From: Stropharia rugosoannulata
Lineage: Eukaryota > Basidiomycota > Agaricomycetes > Agaricales > Strophariaceae
Assembly: GCA_028532985.1 (NCBI GenBank)
Contig: JANCIK010000008.1
Coordinates: forward strand, 372,001-436,000
Length of the DNA stretch: 64,000 nucleotides
Reading direction: 5' to 3'
Part shown: in pieces, positions 23,135-35,431 of the stretch
Position numbering within the stretch: the first letter of the stretch is position 1
Layout: the number at the start of each line of letters is the position of its first letter
Program-made: the position numbers and the translations under genes
Notes under the pieces: model-generated
Seen by the model: the letters and a program-made list of their open reading frames with translations, nothing else
Database searches by the model: none
What the model was told of the DNA's origin: nothing

Positions 23135-26100
23135 CTCCCCCTTGCTCGGATATTACACCTATCATATGTGTGAAATCATGGTGCTTTACCCCAGCGAGTC
23201 CTTTGGTGAATATGTCGGCTACATTCTCGTCTGTACTGATATAGACAGTGTTGAGTGTGCCGTTCTCGACGTGATCTCGTAGGAAATGATGAGCTATGTC
23301 AATATGTTTAGTGCGTGCATGAAACTCGGGGTGATGCGCAATTGATATAGCCGCCTGATTATCAGAGAAAATTGTCGAAGTTGTTGGGACTGGGAAGTCG
23401 AGTTCTTTAAGTAATGAGCGATGCCAAATCACTTGTTTGGCAACATGTGTAGCAGCAATATATTCCGCTTCAGAGGTCGAGAGTGCGACTGTGGCTTGCT
23501 TCTTCGAACTCCATGCTACAGCGCCGCCTGCGATGAGTACGGCATATCCACTGACGGATTTTCTGTCCGCATCGTTTGCCCAATCGGCGTCGCAATATGT
23601 ATTCAAGTCCATAGTTAGTAGGTCATCTGATCCGCCATAGGTGAGCCGGTGTGTTCTAGTTCCTTTGAGGTATCGAAATAATCGTTTGACAGCTGTCCAG
23701 TGCGCTGCCTTAGGGTTGGAGGTATACTGAGCAAGTTTATTGACAGTATAAGCGATATCGGGGCGTGTTCCAAGTGCTAGGTACATTAGGCATCCAATAA
23801 GCGTTGCATATCCGAATGATATTATTGAGTTGCCTTCCAACTCCCCCTCGTTGTCGGGATCTAGATAATCGTCGAGTTTGACGTTAGGATCCATGGGTGT
23901 GCCAACAGGATTAATATTTTCCATGTGAAATTTATTCAGCAATGCTTCAATGTAGTGCTGCTGTGATAGGGTAATGATATGGTCCTCCTGTTGTATTTTA
24001 ATTCCCAATAGAATCGATGGTTTTCCTAGTGACTTGGTGTCGAAGTGTTTATTGAGTTCCTCCTCAATTCTATCGTTCTGAGCATCTGTGTTTGATATAG
24101 AAATAAAATCGTCAACCCAAACAAGTAGGATAGTAAAGTCGTCGCCGTTCCGTCGAGTATAGCAGCAGTAATCAGTCTTGAGTTGCGTAAACTTCAATTC
24201 CTCGAGTGCACGATTTAATTCGTGGTTCCAGACGTTCCCAGCTTGCTTCAGACCGTACAAAGAGCGTATAAGCTCGTATACTTGGGTTGTTCCATCGGTA
24301 TATCCTGGGGCTTGTTGCATATATATTTGCTCCTTCAATTTTCCATGTAGATAGGCTCCCTTGACATCAAATTGTCGAAGCTTCCAGTTGTTTACAGCTG
24401 CGAATGCGAGTAGGGTGCGTAATGTTTCAAATCTCATGACTGGTGCAAATGTTCCATCATTTGAGTAATCGGTGCCAGGTTTCTGAGAGAATCCCTGCGC
24501 CACAAGTCGCGCCTTATATTTGATTATATTTCCTTCTCGTCACGCTTCTTTGCGTAGACCCAACGACATCCTACGGGTTTCCGATCACCTGGTAAGTCCG
24601 CAGTCCTCCAAGTACCCATTTTCAGCAATGTCTTCATTTCTTCGTCCATAGCAGCCCTCCATTCACTCGCCTCAGGTCCTGAAATAGCCTCCTCATATGT
24701 CTTTGGTAAGTCCATATTAATTTCGTTTGATATAAGCGCTGCTTCATTTAACAGGTTCTCCCAGAGCTGTTCTACTGCCATGTTGGTTCGCTCAGATGCT
24801 CTCCCTTTCGCCTTAGATGACTCAGTAGGTCTTGTAATATCCACTGGATTGGTCGGTGCGGGAGACGCAGCTGGGGATGGGGTGTAACGAAGTGAAGGTA
24901 TGCGAGACTGTGGATTATTAATCATCTTGTAATCCAGAGGTTCATTCCGAGTGCGTAATTGTCGAGGATGTGGAGTGACGACAGGTGGTTCGGATATTGT
25001 ATTTGTTGTGGAGTCTTCAGGGAATGTATCGCTTTTTGGTGTAGTTTGCGAGGCTGGAATGTCCGTGATCTCCCCCTCAGGCCGCAAACTTGGTACTTCA
25101 GTTACTTCTAGCTCATGTACTTCGTCATTTTCATTGAATGCAAAGTTCCGTGAGACCTTGATAGACCTGTGCTTCACGTCGTAGTACCTTATCGATTTTG
25201 ATCCATCCATGTATCCCACAAATACCATCTTCTTCGTCTTCGGTGCAAGCTTTGATCTATTTTTGGATTCATCCAGTATCCATACATCACTGCCAAACTC
25301 GCGAAGATGTGCAACATTTGGCTTCTTTTTGTGCCATGCCTCGTAGGGTGTCATTGCTTCGAGTGCTCGTGTAGGTGCGCGGTTTCGTAAATATACAGAG
25401 TGCGAGACAGCTTCATCCCATAGATATGCAGGTAGGCCCTTTTCAATTAGCATAGCTCGTGCCAATTCCAGTTGTGTCCGATTAAATCTCTCGGCTACTC
25501 CATTCTGTGATGGTGAGTAAGGTGCTGTGGTCTGGATCTCGATTCCTCTCTCCTCAGCCCATTTCTTCAGCTTCTCGTTGACTAATTCCTTCCCGTTGTC
25601 AAAGCGCATCCACGTTGGGAACTTTCCAAATTTCTGTTCTAATTTTAGACAGTGTCCTGTGATCCGGTCGTATGCACTGTCCTTGCCGCGGAGAAATAGC
25701 ACAGTAGTGTACCGTATTGCATCATCCGTGAATGAGATATAATATTTCCATTTTCCTATGGATTCCACGGGTGCAGGTCCCCAAACGTCGCTCATGAATC
25801 CTTCGCCTGCAACAGTTGCTCTATTTTGAGCTTCCTTTGGAAATGATCGGTGGCTAAATTTAGCTTGAATGCAAGACTCGCATGTCTTCGAGGGAATGGA
25901 TGACTGATCCACGTCTAAGCCATCCACCATATTCTCGGTGATCAGACGCTGAAGAGATGTCATAGATATGTGGCCGTAACGACGGTGCCACTGATCCCAC
26001 GAAAGCTTGTTGGCAGAGGCATAGTTTGTCCGTTCCTGTCCTAGTAGCTGTGCGCGTGCATCCAGAATATATAATCGGTGTGCCTTGTGTCCGATCCCCA

Positions 26101-27322
26101 TGATCGTGTTATTTTTGTCCTTCAATATACACAGTCCATCTTTGAATTCCACGTGTCCTTTTGCATCGTCTAGTCGACTGACTGACAGTAAACAATTTGG
26201 CGCCTCGGGAACGTGCAGTACATCTCGCAACTGATGGCGTTTGATGGTTCCGTTTACTGACATGTGCACGATCACTGTGCCTCGTCCTTGCGCCTTTGCT
26301 GAGCCTGGACCTATACCCGAAATTGTGGAGTTTGAGAGTGGATAATATTCTGTGAATGCGTCTCGAGCCGTGCAAATATGTGATGTGGTTCCGGAGTCCA
26401 GTAGCCAGTCATACTTTGAGATCTCCTTTGTAGTGTATCCCATGTACGAGAATTCATTGAGTCCCGAATTTGCGTCCGTTTCCTTTGCTTGATGTGCACG
26501 GTTCCCACGACTAGGTTTGCTTCGTCCCTTTGGACCCTGACCTTCCTTTCCTCCACCTTTAGCCCAACACTCCGTGGATATATGCCCCTTCTTGTGGCAA
26601 TTATAGCATTCCTTTTCGCTATTTTCCTTGGCCTTGAATCTCCCTGAAGATTTATATCCTCTGGCTTGTAGTGATGCACTTGTATTATCATTAGTTCTCC
26701 CTTTACGACGTCGATCTTCCTCCAATAAAATTGCTATGAGCTCGTGTGATTTTAGAACGGGTTTATTCCCACTTGATCCGAGATAAGATGAAGTGTAGTT
26801 GTCCCACGACTCTGGAAGTGAAGTGATGAGGATCATGACAAAGTCTTCATCCGAAACTATGTTGTCCATGATGTGTAGCTCCTCCTGTAAGCGCCGTAAA
26901 CCTGATACATGCTCTACCATGTCGAATCCCTCCTCGGCTGTAGCTCTGTATAATGCCCTTCGAGTGGCAAGAATTCCCAATCTGCCTTTAGATTCCTTGA
27001 CTGTGGTAAGCTGTTCCCACATCTGCCGTGCTGTAGTTGCGCCGCTGATGTGTATCATTTCCGCATCTCCAATTGACAGTTCTATTCTGGTACGTGTCTT
27101 GGCGTCGCCATCGCGCCATCTCTTCTGTGCCGCCAACTCTTCCGTAGTTGGTGTCTTCTCATCTGCTGATCCTGGCATCTTCGAGTCCGCCTCGATATAT
27201 TGATCCAGTCCAAGGTCACGAAGTACCGCAAGCATGCGTCGCTTCCACGGCATCCAATTAGTGGCCTTCAGTAATTCCATTCGGTAGCCTCCCGATGTGT
27301 ACGTAGTCTCGTCCGCCATCAC
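23124..27322 (-). pseudogene. Copia gag-pol polyprotein with one frameshift
   Basis: The first frame (27322-24524, 932 residues) holds in order: Gag; a CCHC zinc knuckle at residues 239-252 (CYNCHKKGHISTEC); the aspartic protease at about 309 (LLDSGTTSHIC); integrase with the HHCC region near 450, acidic residues in SDVWGP and RFDNG and the glutamate in NGVAERFNR; and the start of reverse transcriptase (VGCRWVYAKKRDE). The second frame (24503-23124) continues at once with the rest of reverse transcriptase (LLVWVDDF active site) and RNase H (DAD, SEAEY, SDNQAA). The two frames differ by one base at about 24525-24535, where one base of a G run appears to be missing. This could be a real mutation or a homopolymer sequencing error. 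Everything else looks functional, and the LTRs are identical, so the element is young. Confidence 0.92.
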
Positions 27323-27407
27323 GTCGAGTAGTTATATATAGATGAGAGTAAATATAGAGTAAGAGATTTGATGTTTGATTTAGTTACGGGTGCCGGGGCT
27401 CATAACC

Positions 27408-27617
27408 TATTGAGCGCAGTGTATAAAAGATAGAATAGAATTAATTTATGGAGGCTCTACGAGCTCCCTTATATATGTAGTGTACATACTTCGAGAACTA
27501 TCTACAATGTACTCATGTAGAATGAAAGGTATATGACTAATTGTATTTGTAAGTCAGATGAGTAAGTCAAAGTAATTATGACTTGAGGTGCTGAATATTC
27601 GAGCACCTACTCCAACA
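27408..27617 (-). repeat. 5' LTR of the Copia element
   Basis: 210 bp, identical by eye to 22925-23134. The initiator-tRNA-type primer-binding site lies just inside (about 27396-27407). Confidence 0.95.
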
Positions 27618-28046
27618 ATACCCTTCTTGCAGCTGCTCGGAGTTGGCTCGGAGAGCCTGTGAACAGGATCGCAGACCAATCACAACCCATACATGACAAA
27701 GCTTAGGTAAGCCGGCATGCCCTACCACCGAGATGCCATTGTCCTGGCCGAAAATATAAGTGCGCTGTTTGTATTGTGTTTGTACCTTGTGAAGCATTTT
27801 TTCAGGTGCACGCACGTTGAAATTATAGTTGCGCTGCATTACCTCATATGTGCGCTGCTCTTTTATACGTGCGCGCATGGTAAACTTATATGTGCGCAGA
27901 CTTTTTTCAGTAGCACGCGTGCTAAGTTTAAGTATGTACGCACTTTTTAAAGTTGAGGACATATCAAAATGGTTTTTAAACAACATAAAACCGCGAAAAA
28001 ACTCAATGAATCAATGTCGGAATAAAAGTGCAAACGGACCGCCATA

Positions 28047-28214
28047 GGAACCAGACGGCAAGTCTATTCCGATTACCTAGTCCCCCGCAGCACAGTGACA
28101 GAGGTACAGCACGTGTCAGCCGCATGTTCGGCGCATTAAGTACTCGGACAATCACGAATGCAAGGCCTTTCCACCTACCATCGCTTCGGTCCCCTAAACC
28201 AGACAGCCTGCAAT
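28047..28214 (+). repeat. 5' flank of HET-C
   Basis: Matches 20156-20290 and 38083-38230 closely (AACCAGACGGCAAGTCTATT onward). It is a shared proximal promoter region of the C/D-type HET genes; the upstream part is displaced by element 2. Confidence 0.8.
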
Positions 28215-30535
28215 ATGTCTTCCATTTTCCGTACCTCAAAGGATAAAGCCAAGCGCACGATGAATACGCCGTTGCGCGATGATACACATTCCCGTAATCC
28301 AGGAAACGGTACGCTACTCTTAATCAGCTGTCTTATACATGTCGTTTATTCTTCTGATTGAGTAGATCTACAAGATTACGACACAAATTCTACGACGTCA
28401 CTGGAGGGACAGTTACTCTCTTGCATCCTCAAGCTCATGCGGCCTACGATCTCAGAACATCTGCATATGTCCGATGGTACGCAATGCCACGCAGAAATTG
28501 TGTTTTCGGCTCCTAAGCTGATGTTGTTGATAGACCACATAGAATCCCAGCTACGAAAAGGTATGCTTTTATAGGCTTACACTACGACTTCTCTGACCGT
28601 CACCGAAATAGCTGCTGCGAGTGATGAAGGAAAAAATCTCATCATAGCACTTAACAACTTCATCAGAGTGGGTGTAGCCGCCACAATACAACACGCGGAC
28701 AACGCATCAGTATCGCCGCCTATAGGTACTATTGATGCTCAATTGATATGAAATATTCTGATTGATTTTATTGTAGAGATGAGAGCCGAGAACGCAGGGC
28801 GTAGTTTGGGCGGTACAGATGATATTGGAAGATGTACGTTACTTCAGCTGCTCGTCTGAGGGTGGAACTGATGCGCTATACACCTATAGCTTCGAACAAG
28901 GTGTCTACGGAGCATACCACTGCGCTTCAACTTCGTATTCCCAAGGAAGTTCAGCCTACTGAGCTAGAATCGCTGGTTCAGAGGCAAACTCGTGCGCATG
29001 TCTACAATAATATGCCAATCCGGATGCTGGAATTCGACGCGGATGGATCCAATATCAAACTCATTGGGCGCGACGACATATTCCGCATCCTGATGATGCG
29101 CATGCAAGAAGAAATTACTTCCCTGGAGTTTCAGCGCGACTGGAACGAAGCTCTTGGCTTACAGGACGTGGATGAAGTTTGGCTGAGATACAGGTCAGAC
29201 AAAATGCATGAAATAGTAGCCACAGCAGTATCTAAGATTTCTGTGTACGCCATCTTGTCTCATACCTGGATCCGAGAATCTCCTGGAGATATTGTCTTCA
29301 ATGCCTGGAACAGCCGCTCTTCGAATTCTCGCGGGTGGGAAAAGGTCAAAGGATTCTGCAGTGTTGCCGCCAACAAATATAATGTGACACTTGGCTGGAT
29401 GGATACGATCTGCATTAACAAGGAAAGCAGCTCGGAGCTCGACGAATCAATTCGTTCAATGTACGAGTGGTATCGACGCTCTCACATATGCATCACATAT
29501 CTGTCTGAGACAGAGGCGCTTGCGGAAAGTGCGCGCGACTCCTGGTTTACTCGTGGATGGACGTTGCAGGAGCTACTTGCGCCGAAGAATATAGCGTTTT
29601 ACAATCGGTACTGGAAGTTACTTGGTACAGATAAAAACAGCACGATGATGTCTTTGGTCACTGCTGGAACTACTATTACCGCAGAGGAGATGGAGATGTG
29701 TCGTTCTGGACGCAAAGATCGCATATCCGTTAGCCGAATTCTACAGATGGCATCGCAACGTCAAGTCACCAGAGAGGAGGATTCGACGTACTCGTTGCTT
29801 GGACTCTTGGATGTCAAGATATCGGTTGCATATGGAGAAGGAGAACAATCAGCATTTCGCCGGCTATTCCAGGAGCTATTGCTCACCCGGAAGCATGTAC
29901 TCGATCTATTTAACCGACGATATGACGGGTATCCCAGTCCTAGCCTTGTCCCGCCATCTTTGAAAACATACTCTGAGAGATCGACAATGTTTGACACGGA
30001 GTATAGACGGGGCCTGGCAGACTATCAGCCTCCTGAACCAATTATTCTAACTCATCTTGGTTTACGGTGCCAATGGCTTCTTTTTCCGTCGTTGGCCGTT
30101 CCAATTGGTCCTTCAGCTCACCTGTACACTCCGAAAGGAAAGTACTTTGCTCAGTTTGAATTTACTATAACATTGCAAGATGGGGGCGGATTGAGGCTCG
30201 CCTATAATCTGCTCGACCACAGAATTTACGGCGCCCACAGTAAATACATACATTACCTGAGTGACGTTATACGTGTATACAATCAACAACCAACATTCGC
30301 AGTTCCCACCTTCACTTTCAAAGGAGATGTCTTGTTACTGCCCAGACGTTTGATGGCGATCAAGCTTTACTCACCAGATAGGCCTGGGACGGTTCACACT
30401 GGCAGTGAGATACACATTTTGGGGTTGACTTGGCCGGTTGATTTTAACCTGTCAAATGGCACTGGTATTTGTCGGGAAATACCTCTAGAGGAGCTAGAGC
30501 CAAATGGGATGCAGCTTATTACACTTTATTTGTAA
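28215..30535 (+). CDS. HET-domain protein HET-C
   Basis: Six exons: 28215-28308, 28375-28476, 28534-28560, 28612-28725, 28777-28833, 28890-30535; predicted 679 residues. The start MSSIFRTSKDKAK is conserved in HET-D. All five introns are GT-AG and phase 1; the fifth (28834-28889, 56 nt, GTACGT...ACTGAT...TATAG) is required, because the N-terminal frame otherwise meets a stop, and splicing it joins the frames perfectly. The long frame starting at 28832 therefore begins inside an exon/intron boundary and its ATG is not the start. N-terminal domain residues 1-131 with SLEGQLLSCILKLMRP and AASDEGKNLI; HET domain about residues 250-365 (YAILSHTWIRESPGD, GWMDTICINKESSSELDES, WFTRGWTLQELLAPK); C-terminal region unassigned. 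Role by family: triggers incompatibility cell death. No frame break is seen. Confidence 0.9.
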
Positions 30536-31340
30536 TTGTAGTCTACTTTGTAAAATACATACATATCCTGGATAGCCGGACACAGAAAGACGGACGACCT
30601 CTCCGCGGCCAGACCAATGCGCGCACCAGAGCAGTGGTTTTCTCGGCGTCTCGGCGGCGCAGACACAGCACACAGCCCACGGGCCTGTGTCATGTATCAC
30701 AGGTGCGTCCTATCCCTCATCTGGGCTGTGCAGCGGGTACGCGATGTTGTTGTGGGAATGGGGCGGGTCCGGTCAAGAGACGCGGCGAGTAGGCGAAATA
30801 TGGTGTGCGAGGTATGCGGGACGAGGTCGCTGAATGCGTGCGGAGTGCGGGACGCATGTGTAGTGACCAAAATACAACGGGACTTATATTAAAGGGAAGG
30901 AAGGGTGGGTTGCGCCGTTCCCAGTGATACTAATGTTTCCCGCTTGTTGCTCGGTGCTCGTGATGGGCCGGGACAATTCAAGGCTTCCCATAAGTCGTCG
31001 CTGCTCTGCGGTGCGTCGACTGGACTGCAAGCGTGACATCATGTTAGGCTGGGTGCTGCATCACGCTGAAACCGCAGTGCGAAGAGTGGGCGCCGTTAGT
31101 ACTTTAGTCTCGTGGATATTGCCACTGTGCTCCCGTCATGGCTGAGTCTGTCAGTGCGTCATTCCCTGGCAGCACTGTACCTGGGACCTGTAAAGTAATA
31201 CATTTAAGCGCCGAATTACTCCTGCGCTTTTTTGTTGTCTTCTTTCTGTTCTTCTTTACCTCTGGTTCTGTGTTCTGCGTACAAATACAGTACACGCTGA
31301 TCCACCTCTCCGCGCACCAGGGCAACGTGTCTGCGTGGCT
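30536..31340 (+). repeat. 3' flank of HET-C, shared with HET-D and HET-E
   Basis: Close match to 61887-62690 and, with deletions, to 40556-41175 (for example AATGCGCGCACCAGAGCAGT in all three). It contains no gene. The shared flank shows that whole units, and not only the coding parts, were duplicated. Confidence 0.85.
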
Positions 31341-34300
31341 CTTTTCCCCGTCCGTGCATCCCATTACGTTAATCCTACCCGCTCACCCTGCTCCTCGCTC
31401 CTCCTCTGCCAGCATGCCCGAAGCTGCACGTAGCAGGCCTCCGTCTCTGTGTTCGTTCGTACCCCGCGCGCCCGGCTTGCCTGTGCCGCGTGCTATGATC
31501 CGGGACGTGGGAAGACGGAAGAAGACCGATCCAGCCAGAGATGCAGCATATCTTCTCAGTTGCCCTTGGTCTGATTCGTACACCTCTCTCTGCTATGTCC
31601 TGACCTGTTTCATAATCTTCCTTGAGGAGCCTAGTATATATAACTGCGCACCATTCAGTTCCATTGTACCTTGGTGCGATGAACGCGGGAAGGAAGATAG
31701 ACATATTCTCGTAAAATCATCCGTATTGGGTCAAACTGATACATCCTACTGGTACTAGTGTAAATGAAATCCCTATACGCGATCCAGAACTTCACCCCCG
31801 TTAGAATATAGCACGGTGGGTAGGCACTTCCCTGATATCTGTTACCTCCGCCTTAGGATCTGAAGTTTGCGCGCAACTCGCGAGAAAGGCCTGCCTGTAA
31901 AATATATGTTTTGAAATAAAAGAGGTGCAGTAAATTTTAAACTACTAGAAAATACATAGATGTACATTGTTGATATTATCTCGATAACGATTTTTCGGGG
32001 AAAAAGTACCTACATACCGGGGCATCATCCGATCCATCTGCAAATGGAGTGTAGACAGACCTCCGCAATTGTACAACAGACCTAGATCATATGCAACTAA
32101 ATATGTTTTGCCAATACTGAATCACGGACATGGCTTGCGTTTCAGTAAGCTAGCAATACTTAGGTTTCGCGCAGGGCACTTCAATTGTCGTCGTGCACAT
32201 TGCTCAAGGATAATTTACGTTGCAATAATCCTTGCAATGCCGTGAGTCAAGCCGGCGATGGCATGATTGTCGGAGCTTGAATTAGAGCCGTGGTCCTGAT
32301 TGGTAGATCCTGTTTTTACTTGTTTCCTTCGAAGCGTACTGAACGACAAGTTGACGAACAGTTACCGTATTAACCTAGGCCTCACCTTCTTGCACTCCCT
32401 CGTCTCTTATCGCCCAAGCACCCGAGGTAGGTCCTGTATCGACACCGCACAACGTTGTCCACCCACATCCGTACACAACACGCCTTAAACCCCACTACCA
32501 TCCGCATGCCGAGTCCTCAAATCCGCGCGCATATATCCCCGTCCCCGCCTCATACAGGCTATGCTGTGCTCCCACTCCTGCTCTCCTTTCGAGCTCCATT
32601 CACGCGTACCAAAAATGTACGCAGTTCTCGCCTTCAGCAATGGGAACCACGAGCTTGCGCAATGCCGCATGAATTTCGTCCCTGTTTGGATTGCCTACGG
32701 CCGCTCCCGCACTGCACTTCTCGAGTCGGTGTGCTCCGAGCTGAGCGCTACATGTCCCGCCCACCCAGGTCCTATTTAACCCAAGTCTGTCCATGTCCCT
32801 CCCCCCTATCTTGCAACATGGTGCTCCCTCCACAAACTGCCCTACCGTCACTTGCTTCAGTGGCATGCACGCATATCCAAGCCTTCCCCTGGCATACATG
32901 CCTATGTTTCCACCCCTCGTCTCCTCCTTGTTGCACTTCCCTCTCCCCATGTCCAACTGTCACTCTCCCGCCCCTCCGTGCCGTCCGCCCACTTTGTCCT
33001 AGTCTTCTGCATTGTCCTACCCAACCATTTCCCGCTCATCCCGAGTTTGTTCAGGCTCCTCGTGCCTATCTCCATCCCTGGCTCCCGACTGTACAGATGC
33101 CCTCTCGCCACAGCCGCAGTCAGACCACGAGCACCCCACGGCATGCACACCATGAGAACCACCCAGCCTTGTCCCTCCGTCCCCACTCCCCCGCTTCCAT
33201 GTTGAGGTTATGTTAACCCCGACCCATTTTTCTCCGCTCTGCTCCAGCCTCCGCTTGGGCCTCTGTTCGCGCTTGGCTCACACTCCCGTGTACCACCGTG
33301 TCCCCGTCCTCCGACTCCACGTACCTCGCCTTTCGCAGTTTCCTGCATTGACACACAGCTTGAACCTAAACATGCACGCACTACACCTAAACTGTACTCG
33401 CAGACTCACCGGCATCACCACCACAAGCCTCAGACCGCGTGGCAGCGGAACACACCGCTCTCTTCTCTACCTGCAAACATGCTGTGCCTATGCATAGTGA
33501 GATGCATATATGGCACTGGGTTCTTGTGTAGTCGGTATGTTACATCTATGATACCCTCCATGGAGTTCTAAGTCCAGAGTTTTGCGTGTGCAGTCTGCAC
33601 AGAGGGGAATGATGGTGGTCTGGGCGACGCGTGTAATTGAGGGAGATGGGGAGGAACAGGGAGAGCCCGGGAGGACAGATGAAACGAGGAAGGAGACAGT
33701 GACTGAAGGATGGAGGATTAAGATAACTGAGGGAGCATGTGCAGGAAGGGGGACCATCAAGGCGACAAACGCATGCAGGAGGGAGGCTGCTAGGGGACAA
33801 AGGATGGCCGCGGCGAGGCGTGGGAAGGCGAGAGTAGACCTATCCCGCTGGAGCGGCGCAGCAGACTTATGCTATGCAACATAAGTCACTGAGATGCTCA
33901 CCCTCTGTTGATTATATAAGAAAAAGCACCGTACAGTGTATCTTCCCCGTCCCCACGGCACGGATATGCGTTGGCAGAGGTCCCATCAACATCCCGCGCT
34001 GTTAGGTTTCATCTGTGCACAGGTACCTCGGTACGTTGAATTGTCAATGTAACCGCCTCCCGCGCCTCACTTTCACTCTATAGCCCTATGGTCTCGCCTT
34101 GCGCAGGCCTTAGTATAACACCCAGTCTTATCCATGCCCTGAGCCTGAATGTGCGCGCCGGGCATGACTTACAATGAAGTGGCTAGTCAGCTTGGTTAAT
34201 TGTATGAGTATCATTATATGTATAGTACGCTCGCTCCTCCTCTTGTGTACTATGAGGAGATGATCTAACATCCATGTACATAAGAGAAAGTGCAGCACAA

Positions 34301-35147
34301 ATATCAACGGGTGACATCGTGGGCACAGGGAAAACAGATACGGACATGCATTTCACTTAAAAGAGAGGCAACGAGGAGGTGTAAACTATTGGGCGAGCAT
34401 ATCCAATGGGGCGGGCATAATCGAGGCCACTGCGGGTGGTCAGGCATGTGTACTTAACTTTAAGTATGGGACAGCCAGAGCACGGTGCCCACTGCGGGAA
34501 GGAATAACTTCGGGTAAGTGTAGGAGGGGATGCGCGGGACTACGGAAAGATAGGGTGTGTGAGTGATGTTCGCGCTTCGGACATTGCGCTTCCCAATTCA
34601 CGCGTCCTAGTAAACTGGTGTATTCTGATTGAGTAAATCCGTATAAGCTCAGCCTAACGATCCTCTTCCTCTCACCAACCATGTAGTACTATGTGAAGTG
34701 CAAACGTAGTTGGGACCTCATGTAATTCTGCAGTACGCAGTGACCTGTCTCTGTTCAGGTGTTGTCTCCATACGCCTCTCATTCTAGTTTCCCCTTCACT
34801 GCAGGGGATGTTTGTGTCGACAGGGCCGTCTCGGTGCCTAAGTCTACCATACATATATTTTCCTTCTTTTTTTCACTTTTGATCTACAGGTCTTCGCCAA
34901 AAAGGAAGGTTAACGAGATGCTGAATAATTTATTCAAACGAATTAATACTGGTATAATGTATGTACGCTACTTTAACATGTGAGATCATTCTAACTTTCC
35001 TAGGCGTACATGTATTCATCAAGAATACTTAACGAACTTTATAGTTCTATACTATGGCGTTGATGTCTGGACTGGATGTCTAGACTGGATAAGGAAATGA
35101 ACATCACAACATAACTCTGTGTCAAGTAAGTAGAACTTACGGAGATT
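31341..35147. other. non-coding part of the HET-C duplication unit
   Basis: C/T-rich sequence with no gene I can support; open frames such as 32455-33216 reflect low purine content. Stretches near 32560-32680 and 34750-34810 match the shorter 41330-41620 interval downstream of HET-D. The interval 34960-35060 is the paralogous empty site of the large insertion at 41717. Confidence 0.5.
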
Positions 35148-35315
35148 TTACTTGAAAGGGCACTTTGGCGCGTGCGATCCACGTTTGCCACAGTGGCAGC
35201 ACTGGGGCTCGCTGTAAGTTGCACGGATTATGACCGGAGGTGCCGATGCCAGAGCTGTCTTGACAGAGCTTGCTGTGGCCGTGGTGGTGGTGGTAGTTGT
35301 AGTGGAGGAGCTCAT
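35148..35315 (-). CDS. 55-residue zinc-knuckle-like protein, copy 1
   Basis: Small frame starting MSSS followed by a Thr run and ending in a cysteine/histidine motif CCHCGKRGSHAPKCPFK and the stop. The Cys/His spacing (C-x2-C-x5-H-x3-C) is one residue off the retroviral-type CCHC knuckle. A second copy at 52850-53017 keeps the frame, the length and all Cys/His residues. A TATA-like box (TATAAAAG on this strand, 35424-35431) lies about 110 bases upstream of the ATG in both copies. A GTAAAA overlapping the stop could be a splice donor extending the protein by some 15 residues in this copy. It could be a real gene or a domesticated gag fragment. Function unknown. Confidence 0.5.
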   Translation of the reverse strand: MSSSTTTTTTTTATASSVKTALASAPPVIIRATYSEPQCCHCGKRGSHAPKCPFK

Positions 35316-35423
35316 AGTTGTAGCTTTAGTTTGCCTTTTAGATGGAAGGTTTACTCGGTTTACTCGTGGTCTGTTCCGAGAAGGGGGAGCTCGAAGTATG
35401 GGGGTGAGTGTATATCAGGAGAG

Positions 35424-35431
35424 CTTTTATA
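35424..35431 (-). promoter_or_regulatory. TATA-like box of small zinc-knuckle gene, copy 1
   Basis: TATAAAAG on the minus strand within CATATAAAAGC, conserved in position in copy 2, followed by a C/T-rich then A/C-rich leader up to the ATG. Confidence 0.5.

Larger units (their letters stand above)
22925..27617 (-). mobile_element. complete Ty1/Copia LTR retrotransposon
   Basis: LTRs of 210 bp at 22925-23134 and 27408-27617, identical by eye, beginning TGTTGGAGTAGG and ending CTCAATA on the coding (minus) strand. Target duplication ATACC at 22920-22924 and 27618-27622. The primer-binding site next to the 5' LTR is GGTTATGAGCCC, complementary to the anticodon loop of initiator-Met tRNA, i.e. 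half-tRNA priming as known for several Copia groups. A purine tract (GCAAGGGGGAG, at 23135-23145) precedes the 3' LTR. It is inserted into element 2. The coding region is intact except for one frameshift near 24525. Confidence 0.95.
22408..28046. mobile_element. long-TIR DNA element 2, interrupted by a Copia element
   Basis: Ends TATGGCGGTCC...GGACCGCCATA with diverged inverted repeats of roughly 215 bp (22408 to about 22625, and about 27832 to 28046). The first 30 bases of TIR resemble those of element 1. The arms contain repeated TGCGCGCA or TGTGCGCACA boxes separated by A/T-rich spacers, the same layout as in element 1 with different boxes. Without the Copia insertion it is about 0.94 kb. 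No transposase. It lies 168 bases upstream of the HET-C start. Confidence 0.8.

Noticed and set aside
28777..28890. Shared frameshift making HET-C, -D and -E pseudogenes
   Set aside because: The apparent frame change is removed by a canonical GT-AG intron of 56-64 nt found at the same place in all five copies.
28832..30535. Taking the ATG at 28832 as the HET-C start (likewise 17364, 38837, 58796)
   Set aside because: In C and E the ATG straddles the exon 5/intron 5 border, in B and D it lies within exon 5, and conserved upstream exons join in phase with the HET exon.
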